Positions 24,508 to 36,060 of a stretch of DNA of 64,000 nt are shown piece after piece. Origin of the DNA: Cryptomeria japonica (lineage: Eukaryota; Streptophyta; Pinopsida; Cupressales; Cupressaceae); contig NC_081407.1 in NCBI RefSeq assembly GCF_030272615.1, forward strand, positions 101,725,897 through 101,789,896, written 5' to 3'. Position 1 is the stretch's first letter. Every line of letters begins with the position of its first letter. Position numbers and translations under genes: made by a program. Below the pieces are notes generated by a model. That model worked only from the letters and a program-made list of their open reading frames with translations, was not told where the DNA came from and did no database searches.

Positions 24508-26559
24508 CTCAAATGCATTAAATGAATTTCCCAATAACGCACTCGTGTTTATCTTTTTTTGGTCATTTGGCTACCTTTTTTTACAACATCTTGGTGTATA
24601 TGCCCCTAAGAAGACCTTTTCCTCAAAAATTTCTTGGATCATGAACTCCTCATGTGCAACAAACATAAGTTGCCACTTGGAAGCTTCTAGTGCACACAAT
24701 CCTTTCAATCAATCTTAGTCTTTAATCCTCTATCCTTCATGACTATAAATAAATCATTATATGAGCTATTTTCAAGGACTCTTGTAATGCAATGTTATGT
24801 TGCCAATTTAAGCACCTTACATCCTATCTTGGTCACAAATCCATCTTGAAGCCATCAACCTTTAGCTACAACAAGAGTTTTCTTTCTGAGATACTATTGT
24901 CTTTCATCTTTTATACATTATCCTTTAACTCGATCTAAAGGTGGTACTTATGCATAGCATAATGGTTTGAAATTCATAGTTTAAGTCCTTTATTGATTTT
25001 TTATGCTTTCTTGCATACACATATATTGCTAGAATTTAGCAATTCTTTATAGCTTCTATTTTAGTTTATTTATGAAAGAGTATAAATGAAGCTATATTTA
25101 AAGTCAAAATTGTAAGATCCCCTCAATCATTGAGGTAGAATTCAAAATTGATTTCACCTCTAATTATATGAAAAATTTAATTTGTCTGTACATATCAAAA
25201 TCTTTCAAAATTTTGCATATTAAACAATAAAATATTGTGATGAACAAGTCTCTAGAGTCTTAAAAACCTTTACTTTCATAAAGTGCCAACATTGCATTTT
25301 TTCCCTAAAATATTCTCTTTGATTAATACGAAATTTTAAAATAGTTGCCACTAAAAGTATTAGGTCAGTGAAAGGAATTGGGATATTTAAAAATAGGCTT
25401 GTATCACTTTTTTAGCTTCATTGAGTTGTAGTTTGTTCATTGACTTAATAATTAAGTGCTTGCAAGTATGATAGTGGAATTTAGGAATGAGGATCATATA
25501 GTATGTTAGGAATTTTATTTGGAATGTTAGTCAAAATAATATTCTAGTTGATAATTATAAATGCATGTGTAAAATATTTTTGAAATTGATTATTTTAAAA
25601 TAAATATTGCAAGGTTAATTTTGTTTTTAATTGTTGGCATGTTGTGTTGATTTTTATGTAAGAGTTTCATTTCTTATTCAACTTTGTAAGAGAATTTGTG
25701 TATGAATTGATATCTTAAATTTTATAGAAAGATTATATATGAAAACAAATGATTGCGGAGTTTTATAATAAATGATTTATAGAAAATAATATTTTTTGAA
25801 GGTTTTGTAAATTATAATCTTGTGTAGATTTGATTATGGGAGAAATTTAATGGTGAAATATGCTTAACTCTTCAAAAGTTTTGATGTTTTGTCTTTACAT
25901 GACAACCACTTAGAATATAATATGTTTTAAGTATGTCATTTATAGTCATGGGAGATTAGTTTTTTTTTAAGATTGTCTGAAGACTAATCAATGTAATATG
26001 AATTGATGGCAATTATCTCAAAACTATGTAATTGAATTCTAATAAATTATCATGTACACTAAAACACTAGAAATATGGAGCATCCAAACACACACGTGCA
26101 TTTTTCAAAATAACTTTAAGTTAAAGTTAACAAAATATTATGTTGTCTTAGTAATATTGTTTCCATGCTATATATTCTTACACTAGAAGGAGGATCATCT
26201 TATTTCTCACTTCTTTATTGATCTAATGTATGAAATATTTTATATTGATTTTAATAGTTGATGCATTTTACAAGAAATGAATTTATTAAATTGAATATAT
26301 AATAGATTTATGATGTTTCATTGAAAGTTTTTATTAAGTTTTGTGCGCAAATTTTATATTTCAAGATTCAATAGTATGTACATGTATATTTTTTTAAGTT
26401 CAATATTATATTATATATTTCATGTGTATCTCATTCAACAACATAGAAATGTTACTATTTATAAATGTTTTTTTTAATTTAGTAAAATAGATTCTTCTTT
26501 GACATAGAGTTGTATATAATTCATGTATATCTTTATATATGCAGGAGTTCTTTGTTATC

Positions 26560-28865
26560 ATGGATGTCTTTGACATAGATGAACTATTAGGTGAAAATCC
26601 CCCACCACAACCCCCTCCTCCTCGTCCTCCACCTCCACCACCACCACCACCACCCCCTAGATTGGATGAAATTTGTTTAAGAGAACGAATTAATGAAAAC
26701 CTACAAGTGATTGAACAAAACATTGCTGCTATCCAAAATGAGCAAGTCACGCCACCCCATCTTGTAGACTTTGCAAAATCAATGCAAACTGTTGTCGAGT
26801 CAGTTAGATCTGTTGATTCTCAATTAGATCAATTTCATAGACGACAACAAGAGTTGCGTGATTTTTATGCCGATGGTTTAACTTATAGGCAAATCACTGA
26901 TTTGAAAATAACCAAAGCTCATTTATGTCCATATTTTACCAACCCAAAAACAAGAGAACCAATGCAACCTAACCATAAAAGAATTTCAATTAGGTGGTGT
27001 GTGCATCTAGAAATGGCTAGATACTTTTGGGATAGATGGTGGATGGTTTTTGATTATCCACCACATTGTAATTATGAGGTCCCTTTTTATTTTTTGAAGA
27101 AATTATACTGTGAGTTTGTAATGAACCAAAAACCAAATTATTTTGATATTAAGTCATTCCAGGGTGTTGGTCGTGGAATGCCACATCATAGATTAGGGGC
27201 ACGGAGTAATAATCCCCTACTAGATCCACCCATAGTTCCACTTGTTGCTCCATCGATTCCTGCAAATGTCCAAAATACATCATTCATTTCGACATTAGAT
27301 GCTTTGACTTCCCTCACAGGTAACTTGAGTGAGCAAGCTGCTCACATGGCATCTGCTCCTCGATGGATGCCACATATGTGTTCGAGTTGTCATGAGACGT
27401 GTGTAGGTCCTACTACTGCTGTAGGATCTACTTCAGTTCTAGATGAGCATGATGCAGCAGATGATAGTATGATGACATCTTATATGGATTTTCTTTGCTT
27501 GGATGTTCATCTTGACCAGGTATAGATATATATATACATGTTCATGTCAATCTTTTTATACTTCATTAAATATAGGTATAAACTAAGTGCATCTCTTTTT
27601 TTATACAATCTAATACTTCATTAAATAAATTTTTTTTATGTAGATAAGGACTACACCTAATATTAGAGTCAATATTGCATCTACTGGAACACAACTCGGC
27701 ACACCTTATGGGGTATAGTATAAATTTCTATCTAGACATTGTACTAGATCTTTTTAAGTTAATATGTTATCATCGTATACTATATAAATTTTCATGTTGA
27801 TACATTGAATGCTTCTTTCTCTAGGATTCAGGTCATGAGGGACCCTCTACATCACATCGAGAAGAGGGTCTGACTATTGTGACACCATCTATGGTATGTA
27901 TCTTATAATTCTTAAATTAAATATGAACTCTTACAATATTGTAACTTAACTTGAAATTATTTAGTACACATATATATGTTCACTAAATATGATTTCATTA
28001 AATGCATGTATGCAGGTGGACACTACCATTAGGATAGGTTATCCTCATAATTTTGATCAGAGCCAATTTGAATGCACATCGACATCCTTTGAGGTATTAA
28101 TATGTAATACTTAATTTGATCTTATTTTGACTCTTAATTTAAGATTTAATTGGACACTTTGAATTTGACCTTGTACAGGAGTTAGCTAGCACTACATTTG
28201 GTGTTGATACTGCACAAGATACTGCTAGAGGATCTGATGAGCATATGGTAAGTTTGTAACTTAATTTATGAATTCTACTATATTTGATAAATGATTCTTT
28301 TAATAGTTAATTTCAAGTAATATTTTAATATTATTTTTTTATTGTACAGCATGAGACAGGTGGATTTGGACCACGTCTCGGGGACAAGAGAGATACTGCT
28401 AGAGGATCTGATGAGCATATGGTAAGTTTGTAACTTAATTTACGAATTCTACTATATTTGATAAATGATTCTTTTAATAGTTAATTTCAAGTAATATTTT
28501 AATATTATTTTTTTATTGTACAGCATGAGACAGGTGGATCTGGACCACGTCCTAGGGACAAGAGAGATATTACTAGAGGATCTGATGAGCATATGGTAAG
28601 TTTGTAACTTAATTTACGAATTCTACTATATTTGATAAATGATTCTTTTAATAGTTAATTTCAATTAATATTTTAATATTATTTTTTTATTGTACAGCAT
28701 GAGACAGGTGGATCTGGACCACGTCCCGGGGACAAGAGACCACGAGATGTTATGATGATAGCACTTAGATTTTACTATTTATTTGGCCTTGATATGTACT
28801 TTTTTATGGACTTTACACATTTGTTTACACATGCACATACTTTATATATATGGATAGTTGCATGA
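26560..28865 (+). CDS. Transposon-borne proline-rich protein of unknown function, eight coding exons
   Basis: Exons 26560-27519, 27644-27712, 27825-27893, 28016-28093, 28179-28247, 28350-28421, 28524-28595 and 28698-28865 join to 518 codons without a stop. All introns are GT-AG and all lie between codons (phase 0). Residues 1-45: acidic start (MDVFDIDELLGENPP) then a polyproline run. Residues 46-120: probable coiled coil. Residues 120-215: compact domain rich in W, Y, F (LTYRQITDLKI, ISIRWCVHLEMARYFWDRWW, FYFLKKLYCEFV). Then a Ser/Thr-rich linker and 24-residue repeats (HETGG.GPR..DKR). The ATG at 26560 was chosen because an acceptor-like TGCAG ends just 17 bases before it; an in-frame ATG at 26539 would lie in the intron. 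I recognise no family. Its place opposite a transposase suggests an accessory transposition protein; this is inference. Confidence 0.7.
28217..28738 (+). repeat. Threefold 174-bp tandem repeat of exon plus intron
   Basis: Units 28217-28390, 28391-28564 and 28565-28738 are nearly identical over both a 72-bp exon and a 102-bp intron. Because the exon is 24 codons and the introns are phase 0, each copy adds 24 residues without breaking the frame. Near-identity in intron sequence shows the expansion is recent. Confidence 0.9.
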
Positions 28866-29230
28866 TAGGATTAGATCATATATATTTTGTGCATACTTTA
28901 TATTTTGTGCACATTAGATATTATGTGGAGTGAACATCATGTTACCATCTAGACATATATATGGATTAGATATTATATGGATTATGTGGACTTGAAATTT
29001 TACTGTTTATTTGGCTCTGATATGTACTATTTTATGGGCTTTACATATTTGTTTACACATGCACACACATACTTTATATATATGGATAGTTTCATAATAG
29101 AATTAGATCATATATATTATGTGCATAATTTATGTGTATTGTGCCCATTAGATATTATGTGGACTTGAAATTATGTGCACATTAGATCATATATATTGAC
29201 TTGAAATTTTGTGCATACTTTATATATTAT
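28771..29230 (+). repeat. Diverged 227-bp tandem duplication of the last exon and 3' flank
   Basis: TTTACT.TTTATTTGG at 28771 recurs at 28998, and the similarity continues through TTGTTTACACATGCACA, ACTTTATATATATGGATAGTT and GATCATATATATT. After it, TTATGTGGACTTGAAATTTT recurs near 29154, 29225 and 29284. The second copy keeps an open frame (28977-29168) that echoes the end of the protein but has no evident link to it. Confidence 0.75.
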
Positions 29231-29625
29231 GTGGACTTGAAATTTTATTTATGGAAGTTGTGCTTAAACAACTTTATAGGCATTATGTGGACTTGCAATT
29301 TTATTTTTGGAATTTCATTTAAATAGTTCTTGTGATTAGATAAACTAAATGTGCATACATCATGAACTAAGTATCGAAACATATCTTATAATTATAACAT
29401 ATTCTAAATTAAAAAGTATCATTTAACAAATATAATGAATAGAACTTGATTAAAACATAATTATCTCATTCATAAATTTGACCAATAGTCTCTCATTTAT
29501 GTATATTGTACACAAAATGTAATCAAGAAGACATATCTAAAATAAAATAAATAGTCTATTTAAATAACTTTGTTTTCATTGATGCCTTCTACTTGTGGTA
29601 GACCTGAAACAAAATTTTACTAGAT
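29231..29625. other. Spacer between the convergent transposon genes
   Basis: AT-rich sequence that would hold both 3' untranslated regions. Apart from the repeated phrase TTATGTGGACTTG nothing is seen. Confidence 0.4.
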
Positions 29626-32600
29626 TCATTTCGTTATACCATCTGCATCCTCTCTCTTTTGCAAAGCATCTATAATTGTCTCGTGCTCTTCCATAGAGAG
29701 AGTCCATAATTGTTTATTAGCAGGCCTGCCACGATATCTATCCAATTTTATATTAGTTGCCACTACCAAATGCGAGTAATGTATAATCTTCTTCTCTAAT
29801 TCATAATATTCAAATGCGGGCAATCCATTCTTTCTTGTTAGATATTTGCGTAGCCAAGTGCCAACAACAACCACAGATCCTGTTGGATATTCATAACCAT
29901 CATCATCTACTCAAGGAGTAGTTAGCTTATGTTTTGGCTCTACACATCGAGCTAGCCAATACTCTGTCCCCTCTTCATTGTCCTCTGGTGCAACAACAAC
30001 ATAGACAAGTCCTGTGCACAAAACAATTTTATTTTAATATTTAATGAGAAATAAAAACAAAAATATACACTATAAGATTTCATAAATTTATGTACTATTT
30101 AATAAATCAAAACAAATTTCAAAAATAATTTTACCTTGTTGTATAAGATCTGAAATGTGATCATAGTCATTTGATGCAAACATTTGATCCATATCTTCAT
30201 TAGTTCTTTCATGCGGATCATTTTCATCTATGGGTGTCAATGATCTTTGTTGCCATTCTTCAACCCATTCTTTATTCTCACAAAATTCCCAATCTCCGGA
30301 AACACAAAATTGACAAAAGCAAGCAAGTTGCCTTGTGAATATAGTCCATGTGTTTGAATTAGAACTCTTAAACGAATGCCATTTAGCTAATCCAATGATG
30401 GTATTACAATCATGCCGAATAGGAATACTATCTTCCTCTATCAACCAGAAGAAACGTCGAATTGCAAAGTTTTCAGTTGATCCTTTTGACAACTTTGAAT
30501 TGCACCAATCTACAACTGCATGAGGATCTCTGAATTTCACCACATCTTTGAATTTCAATTGTTCTGTAGCAAGAGCTCTTTTTATACAAGCACCGGCTCC
30601 ATCGTGTTCCCCCTTACCATGTCCCGCTTCAAAAAAACTCCATAAATGTTGGACATTGGTTATCTTGTGAACTTTGCATAGCCAATAAAATATTCTTGCA
30701 TTTTTGGATTGTCCAGTGCAGTTATCTGACCATATCATATGTTGTTTCATGTCAATTTCTCTTTCCTTAAGATTATCATAAAATACCTCGAAGCAATGTT
30801 GGACAAACTCTGAAGAGTGTAATCGATTATCGCTAACATAGAAATGATACTCCCTCAAAAATTTTCTGTTATCTTCTATACTGTCATGGTCATGTCTATA
30901 TATAATGTGCACAAATATGGCCACTTGCACTAAGTTGTAGTATTGTGATTGAGTTTCCTCTTGTGGTTTTAGAGTATAATTTTCTGCAAAATCCACAATT
31001 GATACTATTGTTCCAACTAGAAATGTGTTCTTGCATATGCGAAACTGTCCATCAAGCCATCGAGCATGTTGGGAATGTTTCACATATTTTGGAACAATAT
31101 GAGTTTTAAACTCACTAATAAATGCATTCACACTATTCTGTTCTGTAATCAATTCTAAACGTTTCCCCATCTTTCCATCCTTTAGAGGGTATTCTATATT
31201 TTTAAATCTCCTAACATCAACCATTTTTTGTCCAAACTCAGATGAAACATGTTCATGCAAACATTCACCTATTGAAAAATAGTTCCCACATAAATTGCAA
31301 AGACCATAAATGCATGAACTGGAAAGAAATAATTGTTCATTAGGTGGTTTATAAAATAAACTTCCAATAAAATATTTTATAGTTTCAGGTGGAACATAAA
31401 CACCACAATCCTGCACAAGATCATTACCATGCAACATACAACGAATATATCGGAAAACATCATAATAGTAACGAAACTGGACATGAGTTTTACAACAACA
31501 AGATATTCTTTGTTTATTGATTTTAACATACCAGGGTTTGCATTTTTCAAATGATCTTTGACTAATTCGTAAATTCATTAACACAGATTCATCACTAAAT
31601 TTTTTAAAGAATTCAGTTTGAGTCATGTCAAGAAGATGTTTTGGATAAGGATCATGAATTTTTGATCCCACCCTTAACTTTAAACATCTCTAGAATTTGA
31701 TGAAACTCTAGTGTTATCATGCCAAAATTTTGCAATTAATTGTTTAGTTTCATCATTTAATTTCATGTCCGACCTTTGAAGTCTACCACTAAAACTCCAA
31801 CAATGGTTTAGTGGATCAATTTCAATTGTGTCTCTTCTTTTGGCCACTCTTGACAAGATTCTACGATGTAAGTTCAAATAGCCACTTATATCACTTAACA
31901 TTCTTTTACTAACAATCATTTTGTCAACTATAGCAGTTGTTATAACTCTACGTGCTGCATTCTTATCTTTAGATCGACTTGTTTTTCCTATAGAATCGAT
32001 GGCACTGGCAACAGTAGATACAACTTGCTTATATGATTCATCTTTTCTTTTTGGTTTTGCATAAATACCTATTTTTTTCATGACTTTACCCATTTTTAAC
32101 ATTTTTATTAATTGTAGCATTAATTGACATTGGAATCCTAACTTTTTATTATAGAAAAATTGTTTATATAATCTGTTTGCATGTGTTCTGATTTGTCTCC
32201 AAGAAACTAACCCATTAAGATTATCTAGCACATTGCTATCAATAGTAAACAAATTACATTCATTTTCTTTTAGAGGGTGGTGTAATATTTTCAATTTTTA
32301 TTTCTTTTCGTATTGGTGTATGAAATTTATATTTAGCTTCATTTAAATCAGCAATTTGATTGGCATCATAGTCATCGGTATTTAAAAACATACCAGGATT
32401 CACATCCACATCAACATTTGCATCAACAGTCATACCCGTGTGTGGTTCTACATTTCTTGCATCCATCATGATGTCTTCAATGGTCTCATCTACAACGGGC
32501 ACTGAACTAGATGCTTCAGAAGTGTTATTCAATTGTCGTTGTTGTGATCTTCGATCTCTTTGGCATTTTGCCTCCTTCTCTTTTTGTGCTTGAATTTCGT

Positions 32601-32649
32601 CCACTGTCATTGTCCTCTTTTTTTTCTTTTGATGTTGCTTAGAACCCAT
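29626..32649 (-). pseudogene. Putative RNase H-fold transposase of the 9.9-kb element, frameshifted
   Basis: Starts at ATG 32647-32649 (MGSKQHQKKKKR, basic, NLS-like; then an acidic linker). It shifts frame near 32270 and again near 31675, and continues to a donor at 30134/30133. After a 122-bp intron (acceptor at 30013/30012) a last exon, 30011-29626, contains one TGA (29911-29913) and ends with a plausible C-terminus. About 960 codons in all. Motifs in order: Cys pairs (CNLCGNYF); DFAENYTLK at about 30960-30985; WSDNCTGQSKN at about 30705-30740; WSFFEAGHGKGEHDGAGA at about 30585-30640; last exon YWLARCVE...VVVGTWLRKY. Spaced acidic motifs with SDNC..Q.KN and GHGKG..DG.GA are what one expects of a DDE/D transposase core, and I recall similar motifs from unclassified eukaryotic transposases. 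The superfamily name is left open. Confidence 0.65.
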
Positions 32650-32882
32650 TTTTACAAACTCGTCTTCAAAAAATAATATCTTTTTACTGAGTTCTTCAAA
32701 AAATCATGTAAAAAATATTAAAAAGTACTGCCAAATGATTTAAAAAATCTTTGTCAGTACGGATTTCAATGATAGTGTGGTAAATCGATGCAATCTATCT
32801 TTTTTTTTTACAGTAACGATTATTTAGAAACGGGGGCCTGTTGTTAAATCCAACGGGCAAAAAATGAACCCGTTATGCAAAA

Positions 32883-33830
32883 TTTGAATTCACAACCCAC
32901 CTCTTGCCTCGGGATTAGGCCCGGGATAGGCCTGGGATGGCCACACCTGAGACATGAACCTGCAAATTCAAAGCTCCATGAATGAAAGCACAAATATGAT
33001 GAAATGAAATAGTTTACGTGCCTCTAATTAGAGAATTTTTATACGAAATTGAAACCCATTTCAGATTATACTGTCTAGATTCTAAATATGTAAATTAATT
33101 TAAAAATTGATTATTTTAACTATTTTTCATTTAATTTATACTAAATCAGGTTCATAAATTTGAAATATTAACTAATTTTCTTAATTTAATAACTTTTTTA
33201 TTTTAATGAATTTTGAAAAAAAAATTATATGTCATCAATCTACACAAAATTCTTTTCAATTTTAAAAAAAAAAATTCAAAAAATGCTAAGTTTACGTCAA
33301 ATTATGTGGGTCGTACACGTCAAATTTTTAAAAAGATAATTATGGCCATTAAAAAATTAATTAAAAAAAAATATTTGAAAAAAAAATATAGAAAAATATG
33401 CTCATCAATCTTCAGTGTGTTACAAACCATTTCCCAAAACAGTTTGAGAAAATAATTTTAATTGTGTCAAAAAGTGTGGGTCGTACACATGCATGGTATG
33501 GTCCTGAAACAGGCATTTTTAAAACATAGTTTTTAGAACTCCATTCAAAAAGTTATTTTTTATTATGCGGGTATTAAAATAAATTATATATTTGAAAAGT
33601 ACACTCAGAGAGCTATCTTTTATATTACTGACTTTTTCCAAGATTCAATCTCTAAGTGTTTCAAAATTTAAGCTCAAGTGAGACAAAATCTGAAAAACAG
33701 GGAAAACACTTCCACTTTTTGGCCAAAAAGTGGACTCATCTTCTTGCACTGACCCTGAAATTTCTTATTTAGAAGACACCCATTTTTTAAAATAAAGAAA
33801 TGCCAAGAGTTGTGAAAATAAAATAACCTT
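32883..33830. other. Spacer between the two large DNA transposons
   Basis: AT-rich, with long A and T runs. GTGGGTCGTACAC occurs twice (about 33307 and 33477) about 170 bp apart. GC-rich GGGATTAGGCCCGGGATAGGCC lies just outside the right end of the left transposon (near 32921). No gene seen. Confidence 0.4.
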
Positions 33831-34139
33831 CACTAATACATTTGGGGTCAAATTCCGACAGAGGTTTCCGACGGACAAGGAGCATTGTGTGAAAATTTGA
33901 TTTTTTTTTTAAAAAATGCCCGTGTTTGTCGAAATTCCGACGACCTCAAGCATTTTATTTAAAAAAAAAAACACAACGCATTTTCATTTTGAAAGCAAAC
34001 CAGCCAAAGCAAGCGGCAACCGTCTTGCCTCCCTGCCCCCCCCACTGGAGCAATCTCTACACAAGCAAGGTAAGGTTTTTTTTGCAATCAAAGGAACTCT
34101 TTGTTTTTCAATGAAGGGAAACTAATTTCTTTTTTGCAA

Positions 34140-34552
34140 TCAAGGGCAACTAGTTTTTTTTTGCGAATTTATCCATTTTGTGCATATCCTGCAATCTTAA
34201 AATTCCATGAAATGACATCTCTTTGAGGTACTTCGTCATACAGTTCACATGTCGTGTTTATGCTACCCCATTTTGCGATTTTTGTTATTGGAGCATTTGC
34301 AACTAATTTTTGACAAAAAACCCCCTTCAATTATGCTTTGATGGATGTCCATAACTTGTTCCAAAGCTCTTATTTTGGCACATGTAGGGAGGATGCTAGC
34401 AAACGTTGTACAAGATGCATATGTATATGTTCTTAATCAAACAAAGAGTTGATAAGCTAAAGCATGGCGTAGATAAGCATGGTGATAACAGTGCCACAAA
34501 TGGAGAGTGTGAGGTTTATGAGAATTGATGGAGGGCAATCAGATAATTGCCT
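34140..34552. other. Non-coding left part of the CACTA element
   Basis: T-rich sequence between the leader-exon-like stretch and the phytocyanin gene. It includes a weak relative of the 22035-22125 repeat. No coding motif. Confidence 0.35.
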
Positions 34553-35487
34553 TCATGATGATGTGGGCCCTTCAGCAATTACCTCCTTTATTGCCCCCTC
34601 CTCCATCGAATCATCACCAGCAGAAGCAACAATATAATGCTCCATTCCATCTGATAATAAATCTAAACCCAAATCTTTGGCCACATTATCAAGCCCATTT
34701 GAAACTACATCGAAATTGTCAGATTGGTCATTGTCGAGTCCATCAGATAAAACATTAATGTGCACTTTCATTCCATGTTGATAGTCTTCTGTATTTCCAC
34801 TAGTAAAATATATGTCACCGATTTCAATGAGTGGGACTGCATCAAGCCCTCCATCATATAGCTTGATTAGATTGCTCACATCACAATTCTCAAACTCTTC
34901 TCGACTCTTCAGCTCCAATACACTTTGTTGAGAGGAAGCATAAGAAAACCCTAGCAAATGTCAAAATGTAGTTGTTTGCCATCATTTTTATGGGCACAAA
35001 GGCCAAACTTTATCTAACCTAAAATTTTCATTAGAAGAAAGATCTATTCTTTAAGTTCTCCACAAACCCAATTTTGACTGCCATAAGTCGATTAAAAGAG
35101 CTACTCAAAAGAGATTGACAAGATCTAAAAGCGAGCACTCACCATGGCATACAACATGGTGAAAGATCCAATCTAATATCTATAGATGGGATTTAAATAG
35201 ATATGAAAGAACTAATAGCATCCATACATATATAACCTATAAACCCTAATCAAAGGGCTTACTAAAATTTCTGAACAAATTTATAACAAGGGAAGGGCAA
35301 TATTACAGAGATTATCTCCAACATGGAAGATCTTGCGGGAAGCCCATCCTTTGAAATCTGAGGTAGGATCCCATCCTCTCTCATCCCCTACCACATGCTC
35401 TTCTACTGAACACCCCATCATATTCATGAAAGTGAATCCCATCACCATGAAGATCAAGCAATAAGTAGATGCACTTGGAGCCATCAT
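34553..35487 (-). CDS. Phytocyanin (early nodulin-like) gene inside the CACTA element
   Basis: Exon 1 35487-35307, intron 35306-34951 (GT-AG), exon 2 34950-34553. The splice restores a Trp codon (T|GG) in VGDNLWFSY, the conserved intron place of phytocyanins. Signal peptide about 1-27 (from MMAPSAS), then the plastocyanin-like domain: EHVVGDERGWDPTSDFKGWA, HVGDNLWFSY, SVLELKSREEFENCDVSN, GDIYFTSGNTEDYQHGMKVHI. The usual first copper His is Gln (SSQQS) and the second disulfide Cys, normally just before QHGMK, is Tyr. Copper binding is therefore unlikely, as in early nodulin-like members, and the lost Cys hints at decay. The tail is acidic with DGLDN/SDGM repeats and lacks a Pro-rich linker or GPI signal. 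Alternative ATGs at 35482 and 35497 are in frame. Open frame, but possibly a captured, non-functional copy. Confidence 0.75.
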
Positions 35488-35519
35488 TGAGATAAACATG
35501 ACTATATTTCATGAGGATT

Positions 35520-36060
35520 TGAACTCAATAATATGTTAGATTCTCCCAAGGATGGATGGACTATACACTTGAAAGGTAGATGATTAAGGATGATGACAAG
35601 GTGAATTTTCCTTAGAATGATAGGGTTGATTTTCCTAAGAACAAGTAGATTCATGTAAACTAGAGGATACAAATTTGGACAAAATAATGGAAGGAGACTA
35701 AAACTAGATAGATTCACCTAAATGGGAGTGTAGTCATCTAAGGATAGGAAAAATTCACCATTTGCATAAGAAAGATGGATAAGATAAATGATTTATGTGA
35801 AATAGATTCACCTAAGATAAAGTAGATTCACATAAGGATAGGTGGATTTTCCTAAAGATGAAGGGATAAGACTTAGCAAAAAGAGGACTTAGGATGATGA
35901 CAAGGAGGAGTCATTTAAGGATATGGCATATTCACCTAAGGGATAGTGTATTCTCCCAAGAATATGGAAAAATTATTGATTGGTGGAATGACATACTAGA
36001 TCAAGGAATGATACAAGGGTAGATTCACCTAAATATAGGGTAAATTCAGCTAAAAGGGTA
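35520..36060. repeat. Degenerate minisatellite, unit like TAGATTCACCTAAGGATA
   Basis: About 540 bp built of irregular copies of (TA)GATTCACCTAAGGATAGG and the related GATTTTCCTAAGGATGA. It lies just upstream of the phytocyanin start and leaves little room for an ordinary promoter. Confidence 0.65.

Larger units (their letters stand above)
23229..26542 (+). other. Long gene-free stretch, probable leader intron
   Basis: AT-rich sequence between the candidate leader exon and the first coding exon. It contains the 20-bp minisatellite at 24253-24489 and the CACTA-type terminus at 24495. No coding motif was found. Confidence 0.4.
22937..32875. mobile_element. About 9.9-kb DNA transposon with two convergent genes, superfamily not recognised
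   Basis: Both ends carry the same GC-rich motif family: CGGGCCCCCGTTTT at 22937 on the left, and GGGGGCCTGTT then GAACCCGTTA at 32831-32875 on the right, in opposite orientation. TGCAAAA lies immediately outside both ends (22930-22936 and 32876-32882), a possible 7-bp target duplication. Inside are a plus-strand intron-containing gene (26560-28865) and a minus-strand transposase-like gene (32649-29626) that converge. The terminal inverted repeat is short and imperfect, so the exact borders are inferred and could shift by a few bases. Not CACTA, hAT, MULE or Helitron by any motif I could see. Confidence 0.6.

Noticed and set aside
26406-26750. Minus-strand Gly-rich open frame
   Set aside because: It is the antisense of the polyproline codons of the plus-strand exon.
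28977-29168. Separate small gene after the transposon-borne gene
   Set aside because: It is the diverged second copy of the 227-bp duplication of the last exon, with no splice site or start context of its own.
29626-32649. CACTA or hAT transposase identity for the minus-strand gene
   Set aside because: None of the tnp2, DUF4218, DUF4216 or hAT dimerisation motifs is present.
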